Shown here: piece by piece, positions 23,054-36,774 of the stretch
How positions within the stretch are numbered: the first letter of the stretch is position 1
How the letters are laid out: every line of letters begins with the position of its first letter
NCBI GenBank assembly: GCA_003118195.1
Contig: BEXV01000167.1
Coordinates: 115,527 to 179,526 of the forward strand
Length of the DNA stretch: 64,000 nucleotides
Source: Hemicentrotus pulcherrimus
Taxonomy: Eukaryota; Echinodermata; Echinoidea; Camarodonta; Strongylocentrotidae
Direction: 5' to 3'
The notes under the pieces: generated by a model
The model's database searches: none
Told to the model about the DNA's origin: nothing
The model's input: only the letters and a program-made list of their open reading frames with translations
Made by a program: the position numbers and the translations under genes

Positions 23054-26000
23054 TGAGGAACTGTATATTTTATGCGCGCGCGGCATACTAGTACCGTACT
23101 AGATTTAGGAAAATCAAGGTTGTCGCATTGTCGATCGCCGACTGATACGACGTGACACATGCGCAGTACCTTAAAATGACGTCACACGTTGCAGTCAAAA
23201 CTGTCGACGTGCAAATCTAAGAGTCCCTAAATAAAGACCAGGCTTTACCATTTCAGATGGGCAACTCTGACATGTTCCATACACTACGAAAAGTCGTGTA
23301 TCTGATCATTAAAATACAGTAACAATGGAAGCTGTTATTGGGAATGAATTACACATTTGTCAAGATCTTGCACGATTCGAACGTTTCTTACGCTTGTATC
23401 AATTTGCCAAATCCTGTAGTCAAAAGGCATGTGGGCATGTGGGGCAGTTGAGAAAAAACAAAGCAAAAAGAGGGATAGGTAGAACCAAGGTGGGGGAGGG
23501 GGTAAATATAGTATTGCTGTTGTTGTTATGTTTTTCTTTTATAGAACGCATGGAGTAAATTGAATTTTTTCATACCATTGGTGTTGGCGTGTAAAAATAA
23601 TCAAGCAAATCCGTTTTTGAATTACGTTCATATTACAGCACACTACAATTTACAATTATGAACAAATCGAGTAGTGTCTGTTTGGCAAATGATTTTGTTT
23701 CTTCATTATTTGCAACCGTGTTTATACCAACAGATAATGAAAACTTCGCACATAAACACCACACGAAGGGGGAAATATTTTGGTGCACTTGAAGATAATC
23801 GGGGGAACTGAAAGCTGACTGAAATCCTCTATGTTAAATGAATATTCAAGAGTTGAAACCTTACAAGTCTGGTAAGCTATTGCAGATCATTTTGGAAGCT
23901 TTCAAAGAGGAAACATTTGACCCCATTAAAGCGGTAAAGTTGGCACAAAAGCTGAAGAGGCTCAAAGCCTCACGGAGTTGAAACATAAAGCGCTCTGCTC
24001 GTATATGGGTCTCAATAGCTATGAAAATGTGATATGTGTGCAGAATTAATGGCCCTGTAATGGAATATTCCAAGGGAATGTGATCGCTGTGTGTTCCTCG
24101 TGGGAGCCCCAGGAAATAATTCTTGCCACTTATGGAGACTTTTCTCCCGTTGAAATGAGCTAAACGTGACAGGGACGGCCAAATATTGTTTCAGAAGATG
24201 ATTAAGTTGTTGCAAAGCTGGAAAGGGTACTGCGATCAGTAAACGACTGCCACGGTATGCACTTGATGCGATAGCTCAACCGAGATGATTCCCCAGTTAG
24301 CGCTCTTGAATTGCTGAATCGATTTTTGGCGCATTCTTAAGCTCTCGGGGTAGGGTTCGTGAGAAAGCATATGAATGCTTGACTCTGGAGGGAGAGGGAG
24401 CTGGATATAAACGTGATACTGAAAAAATGAGGATCCCTACACGTCATGGCACTCGGTTATTCACTCCGGGCGACTAAGGTTGGAAAATTGAGGGTTAAGG
24501 ACGAGCAGAGTTTTTTTTAAAGAGATCGTTACAGACAATAATTAATAACAAGGAATAAGAAATATAAAATCAGAAAACTATAAACAGTTATGCATAGTTT
24601 TTTCGAGTAAGTAAATATGAAAACAGATATCAAGAACAAAACTGCATATATTCGAAAGAGGATCTATTAGGATATTCGTAGCACTTCAATGCTCGATGTT
24701 GAGCAAGGAATACAATGGTGAATCTAAGAACACTGTAATTTGCTAGGGTTACAACAAATAGCATCATATTCATGAAACTAAGAGCATTCCTTGTTTTTTC
24801 CTAAATAAAGGAATGGAATAAGCAACATTAAACAAAAATTGATAATAGAGTATTTGAAAACCACGTGAGACCCATTGTTCGCACCATTCTAACTTGTCTA
24901 CAGAGGAGTGTAAAGCTTTTTGTGAAGGTAGCTATAGAGATATGAAGATTCCTTCACGTCACAAGAGCGGATTCCCGTCCAATATTAGTTTCTTATCCGG
25001 GGAAAATCTTGACACAGAAAAAGTCTTTAGATAAGAGAACCATCTTTAGTCTGCTTTAGACACGAACAGCCAGGGAAAAACCTTTTATTCTACTACCACT
25101 TTTTATCTCCCTCTCACCTGAAGAATAAAGAAATGTATTTCCGCATCGGGAAGGAAAATTGAACCATAAGTCATAAGTGATTGCTTTCGGTCAGAGAATG
25201 CAGCTTTTATTATGGTTTGTCCTGTTCCGATTCCATTAATCACTGTATGCACATTGACTAATGGGGCCCCTCCTGTCGATACCTGACTTGCCTTGCATCT
25301 AATAGTCGGGCATCGTGACAAATGGCATGCAAACGCCAAGCCCAGATCGATCAGAAAACAAATTCCTCGATCCGTGATATTTTCATTTTGCGTACACCCC
25401 CTTGAGCTCTCGGGGTCAGAAGTCCTCCTGTATTTGTGGCACATAAAGCCGACCCCATCAATTCTTAACCTATTTAGACAGACAAATACCGGGGACAAAT
25501 ACACTGCAAATACAATTTATATCCCCTCCCCCATTTCAAAAGCAGAGAGTACATGCGCACGTCACTATGTTATGGTCCTGTTGGAATGTCTGTCTTCCAT
25601 CAACACAGAAAAGGGTCCAGTCAACAGGAAAAATATGCGCCCCAAAGCGGACGTGTGCCGTGAACATTCGTTTAAATATACTATATTTCTTTTATTGCCG
25701 AAAACATGAATGCTGCCTATTGCAAATTCCCATTTAAATGATTTAAGATAATGCAAGTTGTATATTTCCTGAAAAAGTCCATCATAAAGAAGAAGAACAA
25801 AAAATGATGCAAAGATATAGACTGCTCCAAATTTAGTCTCGAACACTGTAAACATCATTCTTCTTCTCTCACTAGCATCGACCAATAGTACGTTGACTGC
25901 TTTTATGAACTTCCACATCTAATCTTCAAATTATTGTTTACAACATTGTGTCAGTGATTACAGGTAAAAGTTACCTTCCACTCAAAAAGTGGTCTTCATC

Positions 26001-26472
26001 CACTGAAGTGTACTTCACTCAGGTTTATGAGAACGAAGAATGAATAAGTGCATACAACTCGATGGTCCAAACAAAAACATGACAAGAAATGAGGAACAGG
26101 CCTGTATGAACGTACTTTGAGGAGGTACACAGAGGCAAGGTTATATTACTGATATCGGCAATCAGGAAATAAATTTGAAGCTAAAGTGAAGAAGTTGTCC
26201 CTTGAAGGCAGGGGAAATTTGTAAAATGTAAGCCCCCCAGTCTTGAACTTGCACGGTGGTGTCGGATTACATCGAAGCAACAGGAGACGATTGGACGAAT
26301 GAGGATCATGTGACTATACTTATAGCTGCAGGGTCTCGACCGTGACGAAGTTGGGCAAACCCTTCACTCAACCGCCACGTTTCGTCGGGGAAGATGTTTG
26401 GGACACGGTATATGCTCGTTTTTACCATCATTAATAAGTGCATTAGCCCGCCTTGAGGGTTCATGAACTTTA

Positions 26473-26500
26473 GGGAGGAGGATTGGGGGAGGGGGGTGGG
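26473..26500 (+). other. G-quadruplex motif
   Basis: G-tracts of 3, 5, 6 and 3 are separated by short loops and an intervening GG pair. More GG/GGG-rich sequence continues to about 26530. Confidence 0.55.
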
Positions 26501-26847
26501 TTAGAGCACGGTGGCGTGGTGGTTGGAGGGTGCATGGGTCGCCATATTCAATTTCGCATCTTACATAGTCTTATGGCATGATCTCTCAGTAGTATTCATT
26601 CTCATTATTCAACAAATACGTGCAACTATCAACAAGTAAATTACAAAGTCTATTCACTGAGAAGAAAACATGTTATAAATACTGGGCTGTGTTTTAATTC
26701 ATTCAAAAGTATTAAAGCGGTACTGAATGAAAGCAATGCCAGTACATTACAGTTATATATTCAGCATGATGTAGGGCTGATGGTCTCTCTTTTAAGACTA
26801 TGAAATAATTAGTACTACTTGACAAGAGTCTGGTAAATTACCCCCCC

Positions 26848-26853
26848 NNNNNN
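26848..26853. other. Six-base assembly gap inside poly-C
   Basis: Six Ns are flanked by 7 Cs on the left and 14 Cs on the right. Like every other N run in the window, the unresolved bases lie at a homopolymer. Confidence 0.95.
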
Positions 26854-29180
26854 CCCCCCCCCCCCCTCCCATCGTCACCTCCTGTTCTGGACAGGCTTAT
26901 ATTCGTGTTTTTTAATACGCTACTGCCGTGACAACCACATACTTCATAAGATGCAATAATTCATCACTGCATACAAAATGTCCAGTTGAGTAAGCACTGG
27001 TCGTTCTAGAAATCGGTGCACTATGACAAATGCGGGTATGATGAAAATGACCAGTAAGAGATATATTATACCCATCAGATTTTTCAATTTAAACCATTCA
27101 TTAAACGGAAGAAGCGGCACACCAAGAATTTCGTATATCAACTAAGAGGGAACAAGAGAAACCCCGGAGCGGGTTTCTTCTCTACTCGGGTCATCATCAT
27201 CACCATTAGGACATTATCGAAGTCAGCCAAGCTTACCGATAACATAACCCAGAAAGTTGTAATGGATTAGCCGAGAACTTCCAGCGTCTTAACCCGGATG
27301 ATGTACGGCGAGGCAATTAAAGAAAAGGGATCGAAGACCTCATAACCTCTGAGATTCATGTCTGACCGCCAAATGAGCAGGCCTAAGAAGCGTGTCATCT
27401 TTAAAAAGCCGTGACACACTTTCCCTTTTCAGAGGTTAGATTTGGAATAACTAAGCAGGGCAACAAATCAACTGGTATTAGCAATCGATTTCATTTACCA
27501 ACAACTTTCCTTGGTTCATTTTGTAATACCATAGATCATCAGGTCACTAGTGACCACTGAAAAATGGACCTGATGAAACGTGAAATTATTTCGCACGAAT
27601 CAATATGCCATCAATGAAAGTACCATTTCTTTCTAACCCACGCACTTAGTACAAATGCGTATATTTGCTTCTTCATTTCATTAGGCGGAATAAGCCTAGG
27701 GAAAAGCAATTAAAGTTATGAAGCTTACATCGATCTATGAATGGGGTTGAAGAAGAAATTCGAGACGTTTTGAATAGCATCTCCGCTTCTTTTGAATTTC
27801 TCGTATTGTGGGTGATTTTTCCTTCGGCGAAGCTTGGTTCACTAAAAACAGGATGTTATGGTCTCAATAATTGTTAAAATTGCTGCGGCTGAAAAGGAAG
27901 AAGCATCCTCGAAGAACACCTCAAAAAGTAAATGGTTTCAAGTTTACATTCTATAATTGATATGCTCCTGGGATGGATTAAGAGTGACAAGGGCATGGTG
28001 ATGATGTCAATGGTCTTAATGAAAAAAATGACCTTGGTATATCGATGGACTTCCGATCGTAATCAGCCTGCAGGTATTCACCTAGTTTCATTCACATGAT
28101 AAGGTGTCATAAATTTTGACGTCATATTGATAGTTCTCAAGTATATCGAGTCATCAATGTTGCATCGGGGTATTATATTGTTTACTGGAAACCTCACCCT
28201 TTCAATTGACCACCACATTTTCGTCCTAAATGTTTAAAAGTGATTATCATCAATGTGTCTTGTTAATATATACTCTTTAATTGAAGATGTAACTTAAAAG
28301 GACAGATATTCATAAAATGCCAGATCTTAAAAGATATATGTTTCGATGTTATTTAGCCTGGTAAACTCACACAGCAAACAAATGACAGTTAATTCAAATA
28401 ATATCTAAGGCATGCCATGTATGTTTATTCAAACACCCAAGTGAACTAGAGCCAATGAAACCTGGACAATGAATTTAACAGTAAATTTAAGAGTCAAATT
28501 TAAAAAAAATGTACATCTGAGGTAGATGTGGACCTACTAGGCCTACACTTAGGAAGCTTTGTAAACCAGCATCAGGTTTGAATACATATTAGGAAAACAT
28601 ACGTCTAATTCGTGGTAAAGTGATTTGTGTTTCTTCTTAGCTGTACCAACGGTTGCTTGTTTAACAGTGAGGGCACGAATATCTACGGTAGATGTAAACA
28701 TATAGAACGAATAAAGCTTAAAATGCACCCAAAATCCTCAGGAAAACAGTCACCATATCTTTTTGTCGTTTTCTGATTATTTTGATACTAAGATTCGAAC
28801 CAATATATATATTAGGACATTAAAATGAATGTTCTCATTGAATCCCAACCCCTGCCGCCCCCGCCCAGCCCCGCCCCCCAAAAAAAACCGTAAAGGCAAA
28901 TGGTTCGTGAGGAGCCTCTTTTTATTTCAAACAGACTCGTGTCTTTCCCCCCGATCATAATCGTAATAGTTTCTGGTTAGGTTCCTAATTCAAAGTTTCC
29001 AAGCAGTGGAACCTTCAGACCATGACATTGCATATACTGACTTGAATGTCCATTAGTAGACTTTTACACAAATCGTTTAATGGCGGAATTTTGTAAACGA
29101 GTACAATTATTCGTGAGATGACCATTGGCCAATCTGAATCATGACATGAGTGCGAATTAGGCATTTACTCCAAGTTTCGC

Positions 29181-29223
29181 GCGAGTGTGTGTGGGTGTGT
29201 GTGCGTGTGTGCGCGCGTGCGCT
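29181..29223. repeat. (TG)n-rich microsatellite
   Basis: Imperfect TG repeats with GG and CG interruptions. They account for the cysteine/valine-rich start of the frame at 29185-29400. Confidence 0.85.
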
Positions 29224-30832
29224 GGAGGGGAAGGAATAAAACCGCCGATTAATCAGCTTTCCTTGTTATTGCACTGCTTTCAGAGTTGGACAATTTGGGA
29301 TTTTATCAAAGGGCACGGATATCATACTTACAAGTTTGTGGGGGCATCTCTTAAATTGGGTTTATCATTTGGAGGGGAAGTTATGTCACACACTGGATAA
29401 CTTGTAGTCAAATTCCTTTAAGCATCTGTTGCAGATTATTCAGTACGCACAGGAGTACTTTTATTGGTATTACCAGCAATAATTGTGGGGAAAATCGCCA
29501 GACGTTTTTTCTTCTTCCCCTCTCTCTCTCTTTTCACCTTTATTTTCTTCTCATCTTTCAGCATACGGTGAATTCACATCCACACATGATACAATTTTTT
29601 AAGATTTCGGATTTTTTTATTATATCGACACTTATTGTTGTTGATATTTGCAATACTTCATAAACCATGTTCCTTTATGTTCGGTTTCATGGATAATACT
29701 TTATTGCACATGTAGACACAAACAAAGATTTGGATAATAGTCAATTATTCATCGGTTTAAATGTTAAACGTATACATATTTTTGGGGGGATCTGTATTTT
29801 TATTTTTGTAAAGGGGGGGGGGGGGTGAATTATACGAAAGCTAAGGGGGCTGTATCCTAGCCCCCTTTCGGTTTGCCAGTAGTAGGTATGAAACCTTGAA
29901 CTTAATACTGGTTGGTGCGTGTGATGAGATTAAGTTTTACGAGAGGAGACTGACTCCCTGATATACGATGGTTTCATCGTGCCTTCCGAACACCAAACGG
30001 AATAAGAATTGAATGCAAATAACACTAAAATGACGTAGGCGCTTTACGAACACCATAGAGGCATCCTCATGCACACCCATGCAATCAAATACTGTCTTCA
30101 ATTCCAGCAATGACTTGTGAGAAGGAATACATTTATGGTTTGTGAGGTAATCCGTAATTGGTTAGAAAGTGCCGGGTTTTAGGTAGGCCAGCCTTTTATA
30201 GCCGCTTTAATACGAAACAATGCTTTTATCGTGGAAAAGGTTTTTGAACTTCTTCCCCCTAGAATGTAATTTAATTCAGGTCGATGTTTTAAAATATTAA
30301 TAGCACTGTTACTTTTAAATTCAGCATAGTCCTTTCAGTAGGCTCATCGAAGTCAATTTATAATAATTAATTAGATAATTTCTAAAACAGAATCACGAGT
30401 ACATGAAATATAAACATGCATCCTGCTGTCAGAAGCTACTCGTCAAAAAAAGGCTGAGAAACTGTATCCTTCTGAATCATCCTAAAGGATGCTATCATGG
30501 TAGCATCTTTCATCCAGTAATCTTGGCTTGGCTGATGCTTGAGAGATAACGTGTGGGGAGGTAGACTAGCTGGAGACCTTGGGAACTAACCGACCAGAAT
30601 CAATCCCCATCCCCTTGATGCCCTGTGATGGCGGATAGAGTTTGGTTTTCGAACGAACATCCTCTTAAGGAACGGAGAGTCAAGACAGAAAACAAATAAC
30701 GTTTTGTTTGAGGATTTCATCGGAGACTCAAAGGCGATCTAGGCACGTATGACTGCTGCCCTGCTTCCAAGACGCGCGTCAGGCGGATGGACATGCTTGA
30801 TTGGCGCGAGATCACTGGCTGTCTGATTCGTG

Positions 30833-30906
30833 TACATACACACACGCACACACACGCACACGCACGCACTCCAACTCTCACCCACATACACTAACACGCA
30901 CACATT
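30833..30906. repeat. (CA)n-rich microsatellite
   Basis: Imperfect CACA and CGCA repeats over about 70 bases. They account for the histidine/threonine-rich frame at 30801-31073. Confidence 0.85.
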
Positions 30907-31896
30907 GCCCTCAAACAAGACGAAGTCCGTCGCCGGCGTTCCTACTTAATGTCATTTGTACGCAAGGGTCTCTTGCAAACATCTTAGAATGGCCTTTGTT
31001 TGAACAGCAAACCGAGGAAAGAGCCATTAACCGTCAAGTTCAGCGACATTACTGTATTTCGGTTTATAACTAAAAAAAAATACTGGGGAGCAAATTTCTG
31101 ACATAACCACAGCTTTTCTTCAAATAATTGTGGATGAAATGGGTTATCTTAATTTACTTTTTATTCGTTTTAGGAATCAAAAGTGTGCACAAGTCAACGA
31201 GTGCTGAAGTTAAGAATGTCATCGGCGAAGGATATTTCACTTTCAATTAAATATCAAATCAAATAATTTAATTATGTTTCGTCTCATACAGGATGTAAAT
31301 TAAAAATATCAGATCTTTGTAAACACACATCTTTTTGTTTTGTTTCTGCAGTGTTCCTACTATGTTTTGGTATGTATATGGTGAATAAATATAACAAACA
31401 ATCAACAACAAAAAAAACCATCTAAAGCTAGACCTTAATGTTAATTGATTAAAATTGCCTATTGAATGAAAGTCAGTAAAAGAGTTCTAAAAGTAGCCTA
31501 TGTCAAATAAAACGCACTCTCAATGTCATCTGTACGCTAAGGTTTCTTGCAGACAAGTTGGATAATTTAACGTATATGCACATGAACTGAAATTTAAAAT
31601 GTCACTGGAACCGAATATTCCACATTTAAAGTGACAAGAAGGCATTTGTGCGCCATATCCTCTCATCAATCAAGGTACATGGATGCTACATAAAATATAA
31701 CACGATCACAACTCTGTTCGAAAATTCGACTCTCAAAGGACAATATCATTATCAATATCCTATTGTCTATCCCATATAAAATATGTTTGGATTACGTAAT
31801 AGAGCAGTATAATGTTCGCACATTTCAATATAGGTGACGCACAATTCTATCGAAATTGCCGTAATTTGATTTTTCGAAATTATAGTTGCTATCTTG

Positions 31897-31897
<1 letters not shown>

Positions 31898-31937
<40 letters not shown>
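31898..31937. repeat. (AT)n microsatellite
   Basis: Forty bases of uninterrupted TA dinucleotides. Confidence 0.95.
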
Positions 31938-31942
<5 letters not shown>

Positions 31943-34900
31943 CCTATTACAGTGCGTTATGCATGTAATGTAGCATAGAAAATGAATGCTTGATGCATTC
32001 AATTCTTCTCTACAATTTCCTAGGAGGAATAAGAAGAACCACATTCACTTCATTATTAAAGATCTTGTTTCCTGAACATAAGAAAACCTCACTGAAATGT
32101 GGTACATGTACTACAGCGATATTTTAAATATGGGGAGATAGTCAAAAGAAGGTGAAACCGACTGGAGGACTGCTGCATATAATTTATTTTTCTTATTCGC
32201 AACACGCTCGTTCTTCTGCATATCTGCTTAAAGGTAACCTAGATAATTCATTCTCACCCCTTCCACTATGGGCTAGCTAAATCTTTGACTCTTTGACAGC
32301 TAACATACGTCATAATTAGGTATCCAAACAAGCCACCCTATTCCAAAGAAATAAAAATCGAGTTTAGAACCAAAAGCAGAGGAACGTGATTACATATAGT
32401 CTGCCAGAATCCCGTGCATGACTCGCCGTAAGAAAGCTAGCGGGGATATAAGGTATGTGTTTGTTTTCGGTCCACAGTTTCCCCTTCCACGGCTCCTGTT
32501 ATATTTCAATCAGTAAATTAGATTTTTGGTCCCGCAAGACTTAGATGGAGTTTCGCCAAAACAATACAAAGAATATAGCTCCAGGAGTGTGTTCTGTACG
32601 AAGTAACCGTCTAGTGGCATGCAGCATGGACGTGGAAAGGAAAAGCATGTAGACTGATGAGAGAAAAAAGGTAGACTGAGTGTACTTTGACCTGATCAAC
32701 AAAATCACAACAATTTGGTTAAGTCTATTAAAACATATTTGTGGCTTACACCCAGTAAATAAGATCGATTGATCGATCTGTATTGAATTTATATAAAATT
32801 TGGTTCAGGTATACCATTTAACCAATTCTGTAATCTTACTTTTGTTTGTTTGTTTATTATCGTTTTGTCTTGTTTCAATTTATTTCTTTTGATTTTGAAA
32901 AATTGTTTTTATCTTTTTTTTTATCTACTGGCTGAAAGAACACTGGTCCATTTTTACGTATCGCGTTCGGCTAGAATCCTTGTATTTATACTCAAAATAT
33001 TTCAGAATTACTAAGGATAAATATCTATGTACCAGTTATTAATTATACAACCGTAATCATTTTAATTTTGGTTTTAAATTATCCATGAATTGTCCAATCC
33101 ATGTTGACGTGAATCAGCTCCTCCTCTTGAATATAATGGGAGTTGGTATATTTTTCTTTAATTTTTATCATCCCTGTAGGGAAATGAAATACTTACGGTG
33201 GAAGGTTTGCACTATAGGGGGCGCTCTGTAAGGCTTCCATGCGGGTTGTTACTCCATGCGCCTCTTGACATAATCATCTGGAGTAAATGAAAAGCAAAGT
33301 GGAAAAAAAAATGATATTAGAATATTACCGATGTCTGATAGTCATTGTTGTATTTTTCTTTTAAAAAGAGTGTCAATGATAGTCTTTATAATGTTCGTTA
33401 TCATAATTATCTTCCTCATCATCATAATCATTGCAATCATCCTGCTCATCATTTTCTGTGTAAAAAATCACCATCATTACTGTCATCATCTTCGTCGCCA
33501 CTTATGTGTGTGGCGAGTTGCTACGGGACTATGGTTTCATAATATCAAGCCTACACGTCACAAGTGTCATAACACCTTTTGAATAACAAAAACGAAACAA
33601 CACCAGTTTTGCTATTGTCGAGAAAATAGCATTGACAATGTAGCAGCAGAAAAAAAAAGAAAGAAAGCAAACAAAACACCCGGTTGATTTCCCTCGTGTT
33701 TCTGAATCTCTTTTGCAAATCAACCACAACACGAAATTGCCAGGGAAAATTCTGCTATTGTGAGAGTTGAAGAGCCGCAAACCAGAGAAGCGTATCGTGT
33801 TCTGACCTATCTCTCTCTTTAAAGGAAGGTTTAGGTCTGAAATGAACCACAGCCCGACACATTATCCCCAATATCCGTTGGAAAGCAACATACCTTGTTG
33901 AAAATCCGTATTTTAGAAACAACCGTACTTCACAACTAGTTGCGGCATTACTAGAACTATTGCAAAATACCATTTAAAAGAGGGCATGAAATATCCAGCT
34001 AGCCTGTATTCACAGACTACAGGATTGCATGTAACCGATATCACCGTCGCCGCGCCAAATATCAGCGAGCTGCAGGAAAGTAAATTGCGGTGAAATTCAC
34101 GCTTTTGAGAAAATCTTGTTGTTGTCGTGCGTTGGTCAAGATTTCTTGTTAACAAGGTTTTGTTTTCATTTAGCACGTCTCTTAGGACGTTCCATTATTC
34201 AACGAACTGAAAAGTAACTCCTCGAACAGAATGTGTTTGAGATTATTAAATGCACTGCGTTGACCATGTCAATGCCGTTTTATCACTTTGGAGAGAATTC
34301 AATCAAATTTTGGAGGTGTTAATTTCATTGATCCCTGAAAGGCTTTTGGTATTTTAGGAGAAACAATAATTGAGTCAATTAAAGAGAAGGAAAAAGAAAA
34401 TAATAATTACAGACCAAAACACTGTGACAATAAAAAAAAAGGTCATAAAGGCGAGAAATGATAACTGAAATATTATTCATATATACACTAGATAGTAAGA
34501 TTGAATTATATTTCAATTATTATTAATTGGTGAACTATCCAGCTGAAATCTGTACGTAGGTATTGTATTATTATTATAAAATATCATATACTTATATTAC
34601 ATTCATTGTCAAATAAGTTTAAACCATTTGTAAGCAAAATAAATACCCATGTGAAACGTACTTCGGACATTATGATTACACAAAATGAAATTGATATTTG
34701 TATCTACATATTGGGGTGGTAGAAGGATATACTTTACTGTCAATATGCGAACTGTACTTGATTCATTGATGCTTATATACGAATAGCATTAGCATTCACG
34801 GTAAGGTGAACAATATCATACCGTCTTAGGTTGATATGGTTTTGTATCGATTTTTTTTAACTTGTAGATAAAATTTGGTTAACGTTATATCAAACACGTG

Positions 34901-36715
34901 ATCATTATCGTCCCTAATAGCTCAACTAATATTCTATTGATCATCTTACACGTCTATACCAACCCCATCGAATCTCCGTTTTTCCAAAATGATCATCATT
35001 CTGTGCCTTCTATAAGTAAGACTGATTTATTGACAGAAAGTATGACAGGAAAAAAAACCTCTTTAAAATAACAAACAATTAGGTAGAGAGTCACGTACTC
35101 CCCATGTCGGTTGACTGATTTTTACCCTGTCCAAACTCTGTTTAAGTAGCCGAGAGCAAAGTAAAGATTCGTGCTCGGTCAGGCTTTCGGTCATTTCTTC
35201 CTGTCATGTTCTATCTCTAATCGCAATACCACCTACAGAGAGCGCCAGACTATTAAATACCGCATCCCTTATTGTAGCGAATACATCTTGGATATTGAGA
35301 TAAATAATTGGTAGAATTGCCATTTACGTTTTCCATCATTGCCCATGTGGCATATTATATTGCATTAATGTTGGAAGAATATGAACATTACAACAGTGCT
35401 CGAGAGCAGAATGTCCATTCATGATATCTTATACTAACAAATGCAACCCATCAGTTGCAATCTGTACCTTCACATAATCCATTGCATTCCCATTGGAAAA
35501 GGTAGACATGGTGAATAGGATGGGTAACTTATCGGGAAAATGTAGCCGTGCGTTCAAGGACCTTCGTCGAATCAACCTCGACAATAATTACAAACGCCAC
35601 CAATCGATACAAGGCGTTTAGTTGCGATTACGATACCATACGTCCAATCGGCTATCTGGGACAAACTTTCGCTCATCTGACGGTGTTTTGATATGAGGTT
35701 TTTCGTATCTCTTGCAGTAAGTTTGGTCGGGTGGAACGGAAGACAAAGTAATATGGTTAACCGCTAAACTAGAAGAAAGAGGAACTACATAATTAGCAAT
35801 ATGTTAGAAATTCCCCCGAGAAATGAAATAGCAGATGCAAAGACTTGCAGTTGCAACAATACTTTTAACGATATGTTAAGACAAGGTTGGCTTCGCTGCC
35901 ATTTAGATTGCATTAAAGAGCAGAGTCGGTATTATAAGTGTAAATATTAACTTTATATCAACATGCTCATACTGATCAACCTAACCATCGACTGCTATTC
36001 GTATACCAGGTATTACAGCAAAATAAGTAATTTTTCACCATTTTCAATGAACCGTTTCAATCACGTTCACATTTACACAATTATTACACAATTACTTGTT
36101 GACGATTCTCACCATTTCCCATGTCTAAACACAAACATTATCGGGACCAGAATGCAAATTACAAGTCTAATAGAAAGAGACGTATATAGATAAGCCAGTC
36201 AATGAATGGAAACAATCGGCGGGGACCATCACTTTTAGTAATCGCAAAGTTAGTCACTACGTCACCAATCAAATCACTTTGGAATTGTACGGTTTTTAGT
36301 CAAAACAATCAAGTATCTGCCATGGCAGACATCTCGGGCAAATCTTTATCAATGATATAAATATGAAAAACATTAACATTTGCAAAGGTTGATAAATCAA
36401 CTCTAAAAAAGTAAATCCATTAAAAATACTGACAGTCCGATCTGCACTGGGCAACAATATTCCAATATTGTTCCCAAAGGAGTTAGTCAGGCAGGGTCTT
36501 CCTAAAGCCCCTGCCAAACTAAGGCAATTATTCTTGTGAATCGACAATTATAGTGTATGTCGTTTCATTACACCTCTTCCTTTTATGGCAGAATTTGAAC
36601 TATCATTGTTATATCGTATATTCGTGAAGAAAACAACTTTAAGACGTTCTGAACTGTTCTGTTTTATTTTCTCTTGTTCTAGTAAACTCAACCTGGACTT
36701 CGCGCAGGTTTCACG

Positions 36716-36774
36716 GCGAAATTACGATTATCGTAATTTCGCGGATCTTTCCAAATTGTCAGTGCAGATCCGCG
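36716..36774. repeat. Two abutting perfect palindromes
   Basis: The first palindrome (36716-36742) has perfect 13-base arms GCGAAATTACGAT and ATCGTAATTTCGC around one T. The second has perfect 9-base arms CGCGGATCT (36740-36748) and AGATCCGCG (36766-36774) around a 17-base loop. They overlap by three bases (CGC). The patch is CpG-rich against AT-rich surroundings. A core of a small palindromic transposon is the likeliest reading; a structured RNA is an alternative. Confidence 0.85.

Larger units (their letters stand above)
23054..36715. other. Long gene-poor stretch with microsatellites and candidate conserved patches
   Basis: No gene recognised in 13.7 kb. It contains a 15-base palindrome CTAGTACCGTACTAG at 23088-23102, a CRE-like TGACGTCA at 23177-23184, a G-quadruplex motif at 26473-26500, a six-base N gap in a C-run at 26848-26853, a poly-G run at about 29812-29825, and TG, CA and AT microsatellites (listed separately). 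ATC-rich degenerate sequence at 33390-33500 explains hydrophobic frames there. The interval 25103-25504 is open on the minus strand and partly on the plus strand (25293-25709), but neither product is recognisable. Confidence 0.5.

Noticed and set aside
28518..28525. TGAGGTAG, the let-7 seed
   Set aside because: Only eight bases match, and the downstream sequence offers no let-7-like star arm.
28791..28801. GGTTCGAATCT on the minus strand, a good Pol III B box
   Set aside because: No A box lies at the right distance upstream and no cloverleaf can be drawn.
30801..31073. Histidine/threonine-rich 90-codon frame
   Set aside because: Its first half is a CA microsatellite in translation, and the remainder is unremarkable.
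33331..33582. Hydrophobic 83-codon frame resembling a membrane segment
   Set aside because: The isoleucine-rich run is the translation of degenerate ATC/ATA repeats. Another frame of the same DNA is histidine-rich, as expected for such repeats.
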